Part shown: piece after piece, positions 26,324 to 35,446 of the stretch
Layout: the number at the start of each line of letters is the position of its first letter
How positions within the stretch are numbered: position 1 is the stretch's first letter
Source: Geodermatophilus amargosae
GTDB lineage: Bacteria > Actinomycetota > Actinomycetes > Mycobacteriales > Geodermatophilaceae
Length of the DNA: 64,000 nucleotides
Direction of reading: 5' to 3'
Assembly: GCF_900116515.1 (NCBI RefSeq)
Contig: NZ_FPBA01000023.1
Span: 1 to 64,000 of the forward strand
The notes under the pieces: generated by a model
The model's input: only the letters and a program-made list of their open reading frames with translations
Told to the model about the DNA's origin: nothing
Database searches by the model: none
Made by a program: the position numbers and the translations under genes

Positions 26324-27298
26324 GTGGTCACCGTCGTCGACACCGCCGCGCTGGACGCCGCCGACCGGCGACCCGGGCGGGTGGCCGACCTGCTCGAGGC
26401 GACGATGTCCTCGCGGATCCGCTTCCGGGACCCCACCGCCCCGGCGCGGGTGCGGCTGGACGGTTGGGACGTCGGCGGGATCTCGGTGATGCGGCTGGAC
26501 CTCACCGGTGACGTCGCACTGCTGCGGACCGCCCGGCACGCCCGCGCGGACACCGAACCGGTCGTGTCCCTCACCGTGCAGGAGGTGGGCACCGCCCGGC
26601 AGGAGCAGTTCGACGCCCGGCGGCTCGTCACCGGTGGCCAACTGACCACCACCGACGTCTCGGCGCCCTACGAGTACCGGTGGTCCGGCCGCGGGGTGTG
26701 CGGGACGCTGCGCATCCCCGCCGCCCGCCTCGGCCTGCCGGCCGACACGGTGCGCCGCGCGGCGCCCGGACTGCACGCCAGCCCGCTGCACGACCTGGTC
26801 CGCGCGCACGTCGCCGCCCTGACCCGGGACGCCGAGCGGCTGGTGGGCGAACCACAGGCGCACGCGGTCGCTGCCGCCACCGTCGACCTGGCCCGGGCGC
26901 TGCTGGCCTCCGCCGTCGGCCCCGGGCGGACGGCCGTCGGCGTGCTCGGCGAGACGCTGCTGACGCGCGTGCGGGCCTACGTCGCCCAGCACCTGACCGA
27001 GCCGGACCTCGACGCGGAGCGGATCGCCCGGGCCCACGCGGTCTCGGTCCGCCAGCTGTACCGGCTGTTCGCCGCGGCCGGGGGCAGCCTCGAGCAGGAG
27101 GTCATCACCCGGCGGCTGGCGGGGGCCCGCGCCGAGCTCGCGCGGGACGGCGGCCGGCCGGTCGCCGCGGTGGCGCGGCACTGGGGCTTCCCCGACGCCT
27201 CCTACTTCGCCCGCCGGTTCCGGGCCGAGTACGGGACCAGCCCGACCGGGTGGCGGGAGCAGGTCCGCTCCGCGGCCGGCGCCGAGCGTGTGCGCTGA
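26324..27298 (+). CDS. AraC-family transcriptional regulator
   Basis: A 324-aa regulator. The N-terminal ~190 residues fit the AraC_binding_2 ligand/dimerisation domain. Residues about 220-320 hold the two HTH motifs (DAERIARAHAVSVRQLYRLF and VAAVARHWGFPDASYFARRF). GGAGG precedes the GTG at 26324. It is divergent from the alpha/beta hydrolase, a common layout for a regulator and its target. The stop codon lies inside palindromic repeat copy 2. Confidence 0.88.
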   Translation: MVTVVDTAALDAADRRPGRVADLLEATMSSRIRFRDPTAPARVRLDGWDVGGISVMRLDLTGDVALLRTARHARADTEPVVSLTVQEVGTARQEQFDARRLVTGGQLTTTDVSAPYEYRWSGRGVCGTLRIPAARLGLPADTVRRAAPGLHASPLHDLVRAHVAALTRDAERLVGEPQAHAVAAATVDLARALLASAVGPGRTAVGVLGETLLTRVRAYVAQHLTEPDLDAERIARAHAVSVRQLYRLFAAAGGSLEQEVITRRLAGARAELARDGGRPVAAVARHWGFPDASYFARRFRAEYGTSPTGWREQVRSAAGAERVR

Positions 27299-27338
27299 CG
27301 TCGCACCCGGGCTCCGGCAACGCGGCGTCAGCGCACAC
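27288..27338. repeat. 51-bp palindromic repeat, copy 2
   Basis: Arms 27288-27304 and 27322-27338 differ by one base pair from a perfect 17-bp inverted repeat. The element fills the gap between the convergent AraC gene and DUF1761 gene and contains the AraC stop codon. Confidence 0.85.
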
Positions 27339-27340
27339 GC

Positions 27341-27739
27341 TCAGGCCGCGCGGCGCCCCGTGACGACGGCGCTCACCAGCAGCAACTTCACCAGCCAGTC
27401 GCCGGCGTGGATCGCCGCCTGCTGCCACGGGACCTTCTCGTGCACCACGGACCCGGTCAGGAGCACGGCGGGGAAGGCCGCCCAGAGCCCGGCGCCGAGC
27501 GCCAGCGCCCCGCGCGGACCCCGGGCCGGGAGCCGGTCGGCGAGGACGGACACCGCGGTGGCGACCACGCCGCTGCGCACCAGTTCCACCGGGGCGACCA
27601 CGGCCGGCGACGGGGACGGCCCGGCGTAGGCGTCGTCGAGACGGGCCAGCCGGCTCCCGAACGCCGCGTACCAGGCCGAGCTGGCCGTGAACGCCGCGCC
27701 GGCCGCGGCAGCCACCCGCGGCGGGGACACGGCACTCAC
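27341..27739 (-). CDS. DUF1761-like membrane protein
   Basis: A 132-aa protein with four hydrophobic helices ([17 protein letters not shown] at the start; [20 protein letters not shown] and [13 protein letters not shown] near the end). Layout and the helix-3 motif with HE match DUF1761, a family of unknown function. The GTG at 27739 overlaps the upstream DUF1905 stop by 4 bp, so the two are one operon. Confidence 0.7.
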   Translation of the reverse strand: MSAVSPPRVAAAAGAAFTASSAWYAAFGSRLARLDDAYAGPSPSPAVVAPVELVRSGVVATAVSVLADRLPARGPRGALALGAGLWAAFPAVLLTGSVVHEKVPWQQAAIHAGDWLVKLLLVSAVVTGRRAA

Positions 27740-28017
27740 GACGGCGTCCCGGCGCCAGACCGCTCCAGCAGGTGCACCTCGACCTCGTCGCCGGCCAGCT
27801 CGCCGATGGAGCGGCGGATCCCCGCGGCCACCGGCAGCTTGTGCCTGCCGTCGCCCAGCGCCATGAAGGAGCTGCGGAACGGCTCGCCGTCGATGGTGCC
27901 GGCCACCTTCACCAGCCCGCGGGTGCCGAACACGCGCACGGAGTCCGGCCACACCACGTACGTCCAGCCGCCGGGTGCCGGGCTCTTCTCCAGGGTCGCC
28001 CTGAACCGCTCGTCCAC
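27736..28017 (-). CDS. DUF1905 domain protein
   Basis: A 93-aa single-domain DUF1905 protein ([40 protein letters not shown]). It is the short form without the YdeI-type C-terminus seen at 7970-8416. AGGAGG sits just before the GTG at 28017. Function is unknown; the fold is a small beta barrel. Close relative: 35447-35725. Confidence 0.8.
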   Translation of the reverse strand: MDERFRATLEKSPAPGGWTYVVWPDSVRVFGTRGLVKVAGTIDGEPFRSSFMALGDGRHKLPVAAGIRRSIGELAGDEVEVHLLERSGAGTPS

Positions 28018-28227
28018 TTCTGCCTCCTCGGGTCGCCGTCGAGAGGTGGACCCGCAGCGACGACGGAACTCGTCGATCCCGGGGATCGTCCAGCCGCTGC
28101 GACTGGGACTGCAGGCACGCGTGCGACGGGAGCGACCGCTCTGTCGGGTGTCGGGGCGATGAGGGCGGCGAGACGGCTTCGGCTCATTACCGTCCCGCTG
28201 TCCGAAGACCCACAGGGGGACTGAGCC

Positions 28228-28755
28228 ATGACCCAGATCGCACACCAGGCCGTCGAGACCCAGCAGTCGCCCGCCGGCGAGGCGCCGCAGGCAGTCACGA
28301 AGCAGAGGCAGCGGCTTTCCCTCGGGCCTGTCATCGGCGGTGTCGTCGCAGCCGTCGTCATCTCCGGTGCGGTCGGCTTCACGGTCGGCCGCGTCACCGC
28401 GTCCACTCCTGAGGCGGAACAGGCCGTCGCCCGAGCGCCCAGCGCGCCTTCGGCCGCCAGCGAGTCCCGACTGGAGGCCGTTTACGACGATTGCCAGATC
28501 CAGGACACCGGCGACTCCGTCTCGCTCAGCGACGGCGGCGCGACGATCGTGATCGACACCCGTAGCGAGTACGGCAGCACTGCCGGCCTCATCTGCGTCA
28601 TGCGAGAGCTGCAGACCCCTCAGTCCATCAAGGCCCAGGTCGAGCGGACGACCGCGATGATGGGCGTGCAGGACGCCGAGCAGGACGGGCTGGACTACAG
28701 CTGGAGCTACCACCCGGACAACGGCATGAACATGGTCATCACCGAGACCGACTGA
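28228..28755 (+). CDS. single-pass membrane protein of unknown function
   Basis: A 175-aa protein with a cytoplasmic N-terminus of about 32 residues and one transmembrane helix ([21 protein letters not shown]). The exported domain of about 120 residues has two Cys (YDDCQIQ and GLICVMRE). It begins at ATG 28228 after GGGGGAC. No family is recognised; the exported part resembles small ligand-binding or protein-interaction domains, without specifics. Confidence 0.6.
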   Translation: MTQIAHQAVETQQSPAGEAPQAVTKQRQRLSLGPVIGGVVAAVVISGAVGFTVGRVTASTPEAEQAVARAPSAPSAASESRLEAVYDDCQIQDTGDSVSLSDGGATIVIDTRSEYGSTAGLICVMRELQTPQSIKAQVERTTAMMGVQDAEQDGLDYSWSYHPDNGMNMVITETD

Positions 28756-28771
28756 CTGCCGCTGATCCAGC

Positions 28772-28822
28772 GTGTGCGCCGACGCCGCATTCGGGCCTCC
28801 GGAACGCGGCGCCGGCGCACAC
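28772..28822. repeat. 51-bp palindromic repeat, copy 3
   Basis: Arms 28772-28788 and 28806-28822 form a 17-bp inverted repeat (GTGTGCGCCGACGCCGC and its complement, perfect; the T-to-C change relative to copy 1 is compensated on the other arm). It fills the gap between the convergent membrane-protein and SDR-like genes. Confidence 0.85.
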
Positions 28823-28824
28823 GG

Positions 28825-29481
28825 TCAGCCGGTCCGGGTGGTCAGCAGCGAGACCTCGGCGACGTTCGTGGTGGGTGGCAGCGTCAGGGTGAACAGCACC
28901 GTCCGCGCGACGTCCTCCGGGGTCAGCGCGTCCCCGCCGTCGGCCGCGGCCCGCGGGGAGACCCAGCCGACGGCGACGTGCCGCACCCGCACCAGCGTGC
29001 CGCCCAGCTCCAGCCGCAGCGTGCGGGCGAGCTGCGCGGCACCGGCCGCCGTGGCGGCGTGCACCGCGAACGCCGGCACCAGTTCCGAGGCCGCCGCCGA
29101 CCCGACCAGCACGAGGTCAGCCGCGGAGTCGTTGGCCGCCGCGGTCAGCAGGTCGTCGAGGAACGCCCGCGCCGCCAGCACCGCGTCCCCGGCGCCCTGC
29201 TCGATGATCTCCGCCCACCGCTCCGCCGGCGACAGCCCGAACGGCCCGCCGCCGACGCCGCCGAGCACGGCCACGACCAGGTCGACGCTGCCCAACCGCT
29301 CGCGGACGCCGTCGGGGGCCCCGACCAGCTCCCGCGCCGAGCCGACCTGCTCGACCACCGCCCCGGCCGCGGTCAGCTCGGCCACCACCGCGTCGGCGAG
29401 CAGCGGCAGTCCGATCACCACGCCCCGCCGCCCCTCCACCGGCTGCATCCCGTCCGGCCGCATCCCGTCCGGTCCGGTCAC
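28825..29481 (-). CDS. SDR-like protein lacking catalytic residues
   Basis: A 218-aa Rossmann-fold protein related to short-chain dehydrogenases. The N-terminal glycine motif is degenerate (GVVIGLPLLADAVVAEL in place of TGxxxGxG). At the active site VHAATAAGAAQ replaces the YxxxK of active SDRs, so Tyr and Lys are both missing. It overlaps nhaA by 4 bp and shares the C-terminal pattern LTPEDVARTVLFTLTLPP with the SDR at 31430-32245. It may be a binding or regulatory pseudoenzyme rather than an oxidoreductase. Confidence 0.7.
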   Translation of the reverse strand: MTGPDGMRPDGMQPVEGRRGVVIGLPLLADAVVAELTAAGAVVEQVGSARELVGAPDGVRERLGSVDLVVAVLGGVGGGPFGLSPAERWAEIIEQGAGDAVLAARAFLDDLLTAAANDSAADLVLVGSAAASELVPAFAVHAATAAGAAQLARTLRLELGGTLVRVRHVAVGWVSPRAAADGGDALTPEDVARTVLFTLTLPPTTNVAEVSLLTTRTG

Positions 29482-31433
29482 GCCACCGGCTCCCGGTCGA
29501 CCGGCTCGCGGACGACCGGCCCACGCACCGGCAGCACGTCCTCGGCCGGTGCGTCGGCCGGGACCGCGGCGCGGACCGCGGGCCTCGTCCTCGACCGTCC
29601 GGCCGTCTGCTCCAGCGCCGTGCGCATCGCGCCCGCGTCGAGCGGCCCGTCGTAGAGCTGGCCGTTGACGAAGAAGCGCGGCGGCTCGTCGAGGGCCATC
29701 GCACGGGCGTCGTCGTCGTCCTCCCGGACGCGCCCGGCGTGCGCGCCGGAGGCCACCGCGTCGTCGACCCGGGCGAGGTTCAGCCCGGCGTCGACGGCGC
29801 AGCGCCGGATCGCCCGGTCGTCGAGCCGGCCGGCGCGGGCGGCCAGCGCGTCGTGCATCGGCCAGAACCGCGCCTGCGCGTGCGCGGCCTCGGCCGCCTC
29901 GGCGGCGCGCGCCGACGTCGGGTCGTCGGTGAGCAGGTGGCGGAAGACGAAGACCAGGTCGTCGCCGAGGACCTGCCGCAGCTCGTCGACCACCTCGGCG
30001 GTGCGCCCGGCGCTGGTGAAGACGAACGAGGCGTAGACGACCAGCTCCATCGGCGCGCCCACCCGGCCGCGCACGTGGTCGCGGTCGGCGCGCACCGGCC
30101 GGGACAGCCGCTGCAGGCCGGGCAGCCGCGACCGGTCGACCGCCCGGACGACGGCGACCGCGGCCAGCGCCAGCAGCGCGGCGAGCACCGAGGCGGCGAG
30201 CACGCCGATGCGCGCCTCGGCGGCCAGGAGGGGGTCGTCGAGGGCGAGGTCGATGATGAACAGCGAGATGGTGAACCCGATGCCGGTGAGCACACCGGCA
30301 GCGAGCACGTGCCGCGCGAACAGCCCCGACGGCAGCCGGCCGACGCCGAGGCGGACGGCGGCCATCGACGCGGTGGTCACGCCGACGACCTTGCCGACGA
30401 CGAGCCCGGCGACGATCGCCCAGGTCAGCCCGGACGTCGCCGCCGCGGCCAGCGTCTCCCCGCTGAGCACGACGCCGGCGTTGGCCAGCGCGAACACCGG
30501 GACGACGGCCAGGTTGACCCACGGCCGGAACAGCCGCTGCCCGCGCTCGTTGACCGACACCGACCGGGTCAGGCTCAGCACCGCCCGGTGCGCCCCGCTC
30601 GACGTCGGCGTGCGCCCGTAGGCCCGGGCCGCGGCCTCGGCGGCGTCGACCTCGTCGGCGCTGGGCGGGTGGACCGGCAGCAGCAGGCCGACGGCGACGC
30701 CGGCCACCGTCGGGTGCACGCCGGAGGCCAGCACGCCCAGCCAGACGGGCAGCGCCAGCAGCAGGTAGGCCCAGCCGCGCCAGACCCGCATGCGGCGCAG
30801 CGCGAGGACGGCGACCAGCCCGACGACGGCGACCGCCAGCGGCAGCAGCGTCAGGTCGTCGGTGTAGGCGACGGCGATCACGGCCAGCGCGCCGACGTCG
30901 TCGACCACCGACAGCGCCAGCACGAACGCGCGCAGGTTCACCGGCACCGCCCGGCCCACCACCGCCAGCAGGCCCAGCACGAAGGCGGTGTCGGTGGAGA
31001 TGACCACGCCCCATGCCGCCCGCGCCTCGCCCGGCTGGTCGCTGAGCCCGGTCACCGCGAGGAACACCAGCGCGGGCACGACCAGCCCGGCCAGCGCGGC
31101 CACCACCGGGATGCGGATGCGCCGGGTGTCGCGGAACTCGCCGAGCACCAGGTCCCGCTTGACCTCCAGGCTGATCAGGCAGAAGAACACCGCCATCAGC
31201 GCGTCGTTGACCCAGTGCCGCAGGTCCATCTCGAGGACGGCGTCGCCCAGGCGGACGGCGAAGGGCGTGTGCCAGGTCGACTCGTAGGTCGAGCCCGGCA
31301 CGTTGGCCCACACCAGCGCGACCAGCGTGGCGGCCAGCAGCACGCCGGCCGCGGCGGCGTCGGAGTCGGCCAGCCGGATCACGCGGCCCAGCGCCGAGGG
31401 CCGCGCCTCCTCGGCGCGCGGGGTGCCCCTCAC
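29478..31433 (-). CDS. nhaA: NhaA-type Na+/H+ antiporter fused to a degenerate DsbA-like domain
   Basis: A 651-aa protein. Residues 15-430 are NhaA with about 12 helices; the ion-binding aspartates are in VVISTDTAFVLG and SVVDDVGALA, as in E. coli D133 and D163/D164. The C-terminal ~200 residues are a thioredoxin/DsbA-like domain known from actinobacterial NhaA fusions. Its usual CPYC motif is replaced by FTSAGR, so both cysteines are gone, while the cis-Pro region (DEPPRFFVNGQLYDG) remains. It exchanges Na+ or Li+ for protons. It is the middle gene of a three-gene overlapping operon between two SDR-like genes. Confidence 0.9.
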   Translation of the reverse strand: MRGTPRAEEARPSALGRVIRLADSDAAAAGVLLAATLVALVWANVPGSTYESTWHTPFAVRLGDAVLEMDLRHWVNDALMAVFFCLISLEVKRDLVLGEFRDTRRIRIPVVAALAGLVVPALVFLAVTGLSDQPGEARAAWGVVISTDTAFVLGLLAVVGRAVPVNLRAFVLALSVVDDVGALAVIAVAYTDDLTLLPLAVAVVGLVAVLALRRMRVWRGWAYLLLALPVWLGVLASGVHPTVAGVAVGLLLPVHPPSADEVDAAEAAARAYGRTPTSSGAHRAVLSLTRSVSVNERGQRLFRPWVNLAVVPVFALANAGVVLSGETLAAAATSGLTWAIVAGLVVGKVVGVTTASMAAVRLGVGRLPSGLFARHVLAAGVLTGIGFTISLFIIDLALDDPLLAAEARIGVLAASVLAALLALAAVAVVRAVDRSRLPGLQRLSRPVRADRDHVRGRVGAPMELVVYASFVFTSAGRTAEVVDELRQVLGDDLVFVFRHLLTDDPTSARAAEAAEAAHAQARFWPMHDALAARAGRLDDRAIRRCAVDAGLNLARVDDAVASGAHAGRVREDDDDARAMALDEPPRFFVNGQLYDGPLDAGAMRTALEQTAGRSRTRPAVRAAVPADAPAEDVLPVRGPVVREPVDREPVA

Positions 31434-32245
31434 CGGACCCCCGTCCCGCGCCGCGTGGGCAGGTGGGGGTCCTGGCGGGTCGGCAGCACGAGCAGCTCGG
31501 CGAGGTTGACCCCCGGCGGCAGGCCGGCGCCGAACAGCACGGTCCGCGCGACGTCGTCGGGGTCCATCGGGACGACGGCGTCGCGGTGCTCGGCCCAGCC
31601 GCGCGCGGTGCCGTCGTGGCTGATCTCCGAGCCGAGGTCGGTGTCGGTGAGGCCGGGCGCTACGACGTGCACCCGCACGCCGCGGCGGCCGTACTCGGCG
31701 CGCAGTGCCCGGGCTAGCTGGGCGACGGCCGCCTCCACCGCCGAGTAGACGGCGTAGCCGGGGAAGCGCACCTGGCCGGCGAGCGCGCCGATGAGGAACA
31801 GGTCGGCGGCGCGGCCGGTCTCGGCGGTGGCCAGCAGGTCGCGGGCGAAGGTCTGCGCGGTGCGCAGGATGCCGCCGAGGTTGACGTCGATCATCTCGAT
31901 CCACTCGGCGGGCACGCCGTCCTCGAACGGCGCGCCGGTGAGCACGCCCGCGCCGGCCACCACGAGGTCGGCGGGGCCGAACCGGTCGTGCAGGGCGTCG
32001 AGGGCGTCGGCGAGGTCGAGCCCGTCGGAGACGTCGGCGGCGACGACGAGCGTGCGGTCGGGGTCGGCGGTGCCGTCGGCGACGGCCTGCAGGCGGTCGC
32101 CGCGGCGGCCCAGCAGCGCGACGCAGCAGCCGGCGGCGACAAGCGACCGCGCCGTGGCGGCGCCGATGCCGCTGCTCGCGCCGGTGACGACGGCCACCCT
32201 GCCGTCGAGCGCGTTCCGGGCCGGCCAGGAGGGAGGTGGGGACAC
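31430..32245 (-). CDS. short-chain dehydrogenase-like protein with altered active site
   Basis: A 271-aa SDR with an intact cofactor motif (VAVVTGASSGIGAA) and NAG-like position (VVAGAGVLTG). The catalytic site is changed: LIGALAGQ stands where the Ser sits, and VYSAVEAAVAQ shows Tyr followed by Glu where Lys is required. It may bind NAD(P)(H) without classic turnover. It is the first gene of the SDR-nhaA-SDR operon and overlaps nhaA by 4 bp. The conserved coupling suggests a role with the antiporter. Confidence 0.78.
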   Translation of the reverse strand: MSPPPSWPARNALDGRVAVVTGASSGIGAATARSLVAAGCCVALLGRRGDRLQAVADGTADPDRTLVVAADVSDGLDLADALDALHDRFGPADLVVAGAGVLTGAPFEDGVPAEWIEMIDVNLGGILRTAQTFARDLLATAETGRAADLFLIGALAGQVRFPGYAVYSAVEAAVAQLARALRAEYGRRGVRVHVVAPGLTDTDLGSEISHDGTARGWAEHRDAVVPMDPDDVARTVLFGAGLPPGVNLAELLVLPTRQDPHLPTRRGTGVR

Positions 32246-32248
32246 GGG

Positions 32249-33255
32249 TCACCTCTCGGAGGTCAGCAGGGGGACGCCCGCGATCATGCCGTCCCGGGGG
32301 CGTCCCAGTCGACGCGCGGCGAGGTCGCGCAGCCGGGCGCCGAGCACCGGGTCGACCGACCCGGCCCACGCCACCCGGCCGAGGACGTGCTCGCGGAACG
32401 TCGCGGGGTCGCGGTCGCGCACCTGGGAGCGCCAGCCGTGCACCGCGCAGTTGTGCGGCAGGGCGCGCAGCGCGTCGCGCTCCGGGCGGGGCAGCGCAGG
32501 CCGCGGCCGCCGCTGAAGGTCAGCGCCGGGGAGGTCGGCGCCCCGATCGGCAGGTGCGGCGCGGCGAGCCGGCGGCCCAGCCGGGCGTGCCGGTCACGGT
32601 CGGCGGGGACCGGCACGCGGCGCCACACGGCGGCGGGGACCACCGTCGTCGCCAGGCCGGTGACCGCCGTGCGCGACCGGTTCGGTCAGCCCGGCGACGC
32701 CCTGCAGCACGCCCGAGACCCGGCTCGCCGGCACGCTCGCGAAGAAGGACTCGAGGTCCATCGACAGGACGGCCACGAGGCGGACGCCGTCGGGGCGCTC
32801 GAGGACTCGCCAGCGGTAGTGCCGCAGCGCCTCGTCCGGCGCGGTGCGCTCCAGGCCGCGGACGTCGGCGAACCAGGCCAGCTCGCCCTGGTCGACGTCG
32901 AGCAGCCAGGCCAGCGCAGCCAGGTCGGGCACCTCGGGAACGCCGGCGCTCCGGCGGACCACGCGGGTGGGCACCGGGGCGCGCCGCACGACCCGGGGCG
33001 GGACCTCGGCGGCCTGGCCGCGCTCCCAGCCGACCGTGGTCGTGAGGAAGGCGGCGAGCTCGCGCGGCCGGTCGGCCGGGGCCTCGCGGTAGGGGAGCAG
33101 CACCTCCCCGACCAGGGCGCCCACCCAACGCGGCGCGCGGCGAGCCCGAGCGACCCGGCGACCCGGCGCACCGCCTCGCGCCGTCGCCACGGCCCGGCGA
33201 GCAGGGCGGTGGCGATGCCCGAGGCGGTCGCGGCGGTCTGCCGCGGCGCCGTCAC
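32249..33255 (-). pseudogene. decayed reverse transcriptase (RNA-directed DNA polymerase)
   Basis: Fragments in different frames line up with one actinobacterial reverse transcriptase. They are: ASGIATALLAGPWRRREAV near the start; PRELAAFLTTTVGW and DVRGLERTAPDEALRHYRWR in the next frame; the RT-like block SMDLESFFASVPASRVSGVL (first catalytic Asp); then, after another frame change, VVPAAVWRRVP and LPIGAPTSPAL (RT block 4/5). The YxDD catalytic block and about 35 residues before the DLESFF block are missing. The C-terminal part (FREHVLGRVAWAGSVDP) survives in a further frame. At least three frame changes and two deletions rule out sequencing error. The class (retron-like or other) cannot be told. 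Confidence 0.7.
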
Positions 33256-33501
33256 CGGGGTGTGCGGCGGAGCGGGCAGCCGCTCCCTGTGGGAGTCGCC
33301 GTGAGGTGCGCGGAACGCGCCGTCCGGCGGGTGGTGCCGATGGTGGCGATGACCTGCTGCCCCGGGGTTCCCCCAGGAGACCGGTCGCTGCCGGTCGTCC
33401 TGCCCGCCCCGCCGCGCACGGGCGCACCGTAGCGGCACCGATGAGTCCGGGGCACCGGCGCGGTCTGCACTGCGACGGGGCACGAGAGACGAGGGGACGG
33501 C

Positions 33502-34143
33502 GTGACGACCGACGAGGAGATCCGCGCGGCGACGGCGGCCGAGCGGCGCGAGCAGGTGGCGCTCTACGGGTCGCTGACCGACGAGCAGTGGAACGCCACG
33601 AGCCTGTGCTCCGGCTGGCGGGCGAAGGAGGTGCTCGCCCACACCACGATGCCCTTCCGCTACTCCACCGGGGCGGTGCTGCGCGGGATGCTGCGGGCGC
33701 GGGGCAGCTTCGACCGCTTCGCCGACCGGGCCGCCCGCCGCGACGCTGCCGAGCTGTCCGCGGACGAGCTGCTGACGTCCCTGCGGGACAACATCGACTA
33801 CGAGTGGTCCCCGCCCGGCGGCGGCCCGCTCGGGGCGCTGTCGCACGACGTCATCCACGGCCTCGACGTGTCGGCCGCCCTCGGCCTCGACGAGCGGCAC
33901 GCGTCGCCGGAACGGTGCGCCCTCGTCCTCTCCGGGCTGCGGCCTAAACAGCTGCGCCTCTTCGGGGTCGACCTCACCGGCGTGCGGCTGCGGGCCACCG
34001 ACGCCGAGTGGTCCTACGGCGAGGGTGAGGTGGTCGAGGGCCGCGCGCAGGACCTGCTGCTCGCCGTCTGCGGCCGCCGTCAGCCCGCAGGGCGGCTGAC
34101 CGGCCGCGCGGCCGAGCGGCTCGCCGCCGGCTCGCCGGGCTGA
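33502..34143 (+). CDS. maleylpyruvate isomerase family mycothiol-dependent enzyme
   Basis: A 213-aa DinB/MDMPI-fold protein. The metal-site histidines fit EVLAHTTMPF and LSHDVIHGLDVSAA, and CSGWRAKEVLAH is a family signature (CxxWxxxDvxAH). Members of this group use mycothiol or bind metal in detoxification, but the substrate is unknown. GAGGGGACG precedes the GTG at 33502. Mycothiol dependence also supports an actinobacterial host. Confidence 0.82.
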   Translation: MTTDEEIRAATAAERREQVALYGSLTDEQWNATSLCSGWRAKEVLAHTTMPFRYSTGAVLRGMLRARGSFDRFADRAARRDAAELSADELLTSLRDNIDYEWSPPGGGPLGALSHDVIHGLDVSAALGLDERHASPERCALVLSGLRPKQLRLFGVDLTGVRLRATDAEWSYGEGEVVEGRAQDLLLAVCGRRQPAGRLTGRAAERLAAGSPG

Positions 34144-34147
34144 CCGC

Positions 34148-34984
34148 TCACCCGCCGAGGTCGGGCGGGGCGAACTGGCTGACGGTGAACTCCGCGCCCT
34201 GCGGGTCGCGCAGCAGGGCGGTGCGGGTCCAGGTGTCCTCCGTCGACCGCAGCACGGTGGCGCCGAGCTGCTCGGCGGTGGCCGCGCTGTCGTCCCGGTC
34301 GGTGACGGTGAAGACGACGTGCCAGTGCGCCGGCTCGCCGGCGGTGACCAGCAGCCCGCCGATGACGTCGGCGAACCCGGGCGGCGCGAACGCCTGCCGC
34401 TCGTGGATGCCCGGGTCGACGGTGGCGGCCAGGTGGTCGCCGTAGCCGGGCACCTGGAGCATCACGCCGGCGTCCTGGGCCATGTCGGCGTCGCGCCAGC
34501 CGAACAGCGGGCCGTAGAACGCCATGGCGGCCGCCCGGTCGGGGGTGTGCAGGTCGGAGAAGTTCCAGGTGCCGGGCGTGTTGGTGAGCTGCGCGCCGGG
34601 ACGGCGACGCGCCTGCCAGAGCCGGAACGGCGCACCCTGCGGGTCGGTGCACGCCGCCGTCCGGCCGCCGGGACCGGCGTCCTCGGGTCCGGAGACCACC
34701 GTGCCGCCCAGCCCGGGCACCCGCGCGGCGGCCGCGTCGGCGTCGTCGACGGCGACGTAGGTGTGCCACGCCGGAGGGCCGGCTCCCGGGTCCCCGCCCG
34801 GGCCGATCGCGGCGACGTCCTGCCCGTCCAGCGTGGCGATCAGGTACGAGCCCGGGACGCCGGGCGGCACGGCGTCGGAGAGCGTCCAGCCGAACAGCCC
34901 GGCGTAGAAGGCGGCCGCCGCGGCCGGGTCGGGCTGCTCGGTGTCGATCCAGCAGGTCACGCCGTGCGGGTACGTCCGGATCAC
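34148..34984 (-). CDS. VOC family protein, two glyoxalase-like domains
   Basis: A 278-aa protein with two vicinal-oxygen-chelate modules. The first runs about 5-130 (GVTCWIDTEQPDPAAAAAFY) and the second about 140-278 (GTWNFSDLHTPDRAAAMAFY). The GTG at 34984 is taken because GGGAGGA lies 8-14 bases upstream; an earlier in-frame GTG would add five residues. VOC proteins of this layout are common in actinobacteria and are mostly uncharacterised. Confidence 0.82.
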   Translation of the reverse strand: MIRTYPHGVTCWIDTEQPDPAAAAAFYAGLFGWTLSDAVPPGVPGSYLIATLDGQDVAAIGPGGDPGAGPPAWHTYVAVDDADAAAARVPGLGGTVVSGPEDAGPGGRTAACTDPQGAPFRLWQARRRPGAQLTNTPGTWNFSDLHTPDRAAAMAFYGPLFGWRDADMAQDAGVMLQVPGYGDHLAATVDPGIHERQAFAPPGFADVIGGLLVTAGEPAHWHVVFTVTDRDDSAATAEQLGATVLRSTEDTWTRTALLRDPQGAEFTVSQFAPPDLGG

Positions 34985-35051
34985 GACCGCTCCTCCCACC
35001 GGGGTCCAGGTGGTGAGGCAGCGTAGGGGCGCCCGGGGACGGTTCCCGGCG

Positions 35052-35300
35052 TCAGCGGGCGGCCATCGCCTCGCGGACCTCGCGCAGGCTCGGGTTGGTC
35101 AGGTACCCCCCGCCCACGACGACGGTGGGGGAGACCTCGAAGCCCTCCGGGTGGTGCGCCCGGACCGCGGCGGCGCCCTCGGGGTCGTCGGCGAAGCGCA
35201 CCGCCCGGTGGGGGACGCGGGCGAGCACCATCTTCGTGCGGAGCTTCGCGGCGAAGGGACAGCCGGGCTCCACGTAGACGGTGACGGCCTCGTCGGTCAT
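35052..35300 (-). CDS. glutaredoxin-like protein with a single active-site Cys
   Basis: An 82-aa thioredoxin-fold protein (VTVYVEPGCPFAAKLRTKM). The motif is CPFA, so only the nucleophilic Cys is kept, as in monothiol glutaredoxin/mycoredoxin relatives. The cis-Pro is in FEVSPTVVVGGGYLTNPS. In a mycothiol-using host a mycoredoxin-like role is possible. It is isolated, with VOC and DUF1905 neighbours. Confidence 0.75.
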   Translation of the reverse strand: MTDEAVTVYVEPGCPFAAKLRTKMVLARVPHRAVRFADDPEGAAAVRAHHPEGFEVSPTVVVGGGYLTNPSLREVREAMAAR

Positions 35301-35446
35301 GGACGGCTCCGATCTCGCGGCGTCGGTGGCCCCGTGTCGGTCACGGTCCCAGGAGGGCGGCGAGGGGGCAACGCGGTCCCGGCGCTTCCGGGTGCGACGC
35401 CCGGGACACCCCGATGAGTCCTGCGGGTGCGTGCGGTCTGCCCACC

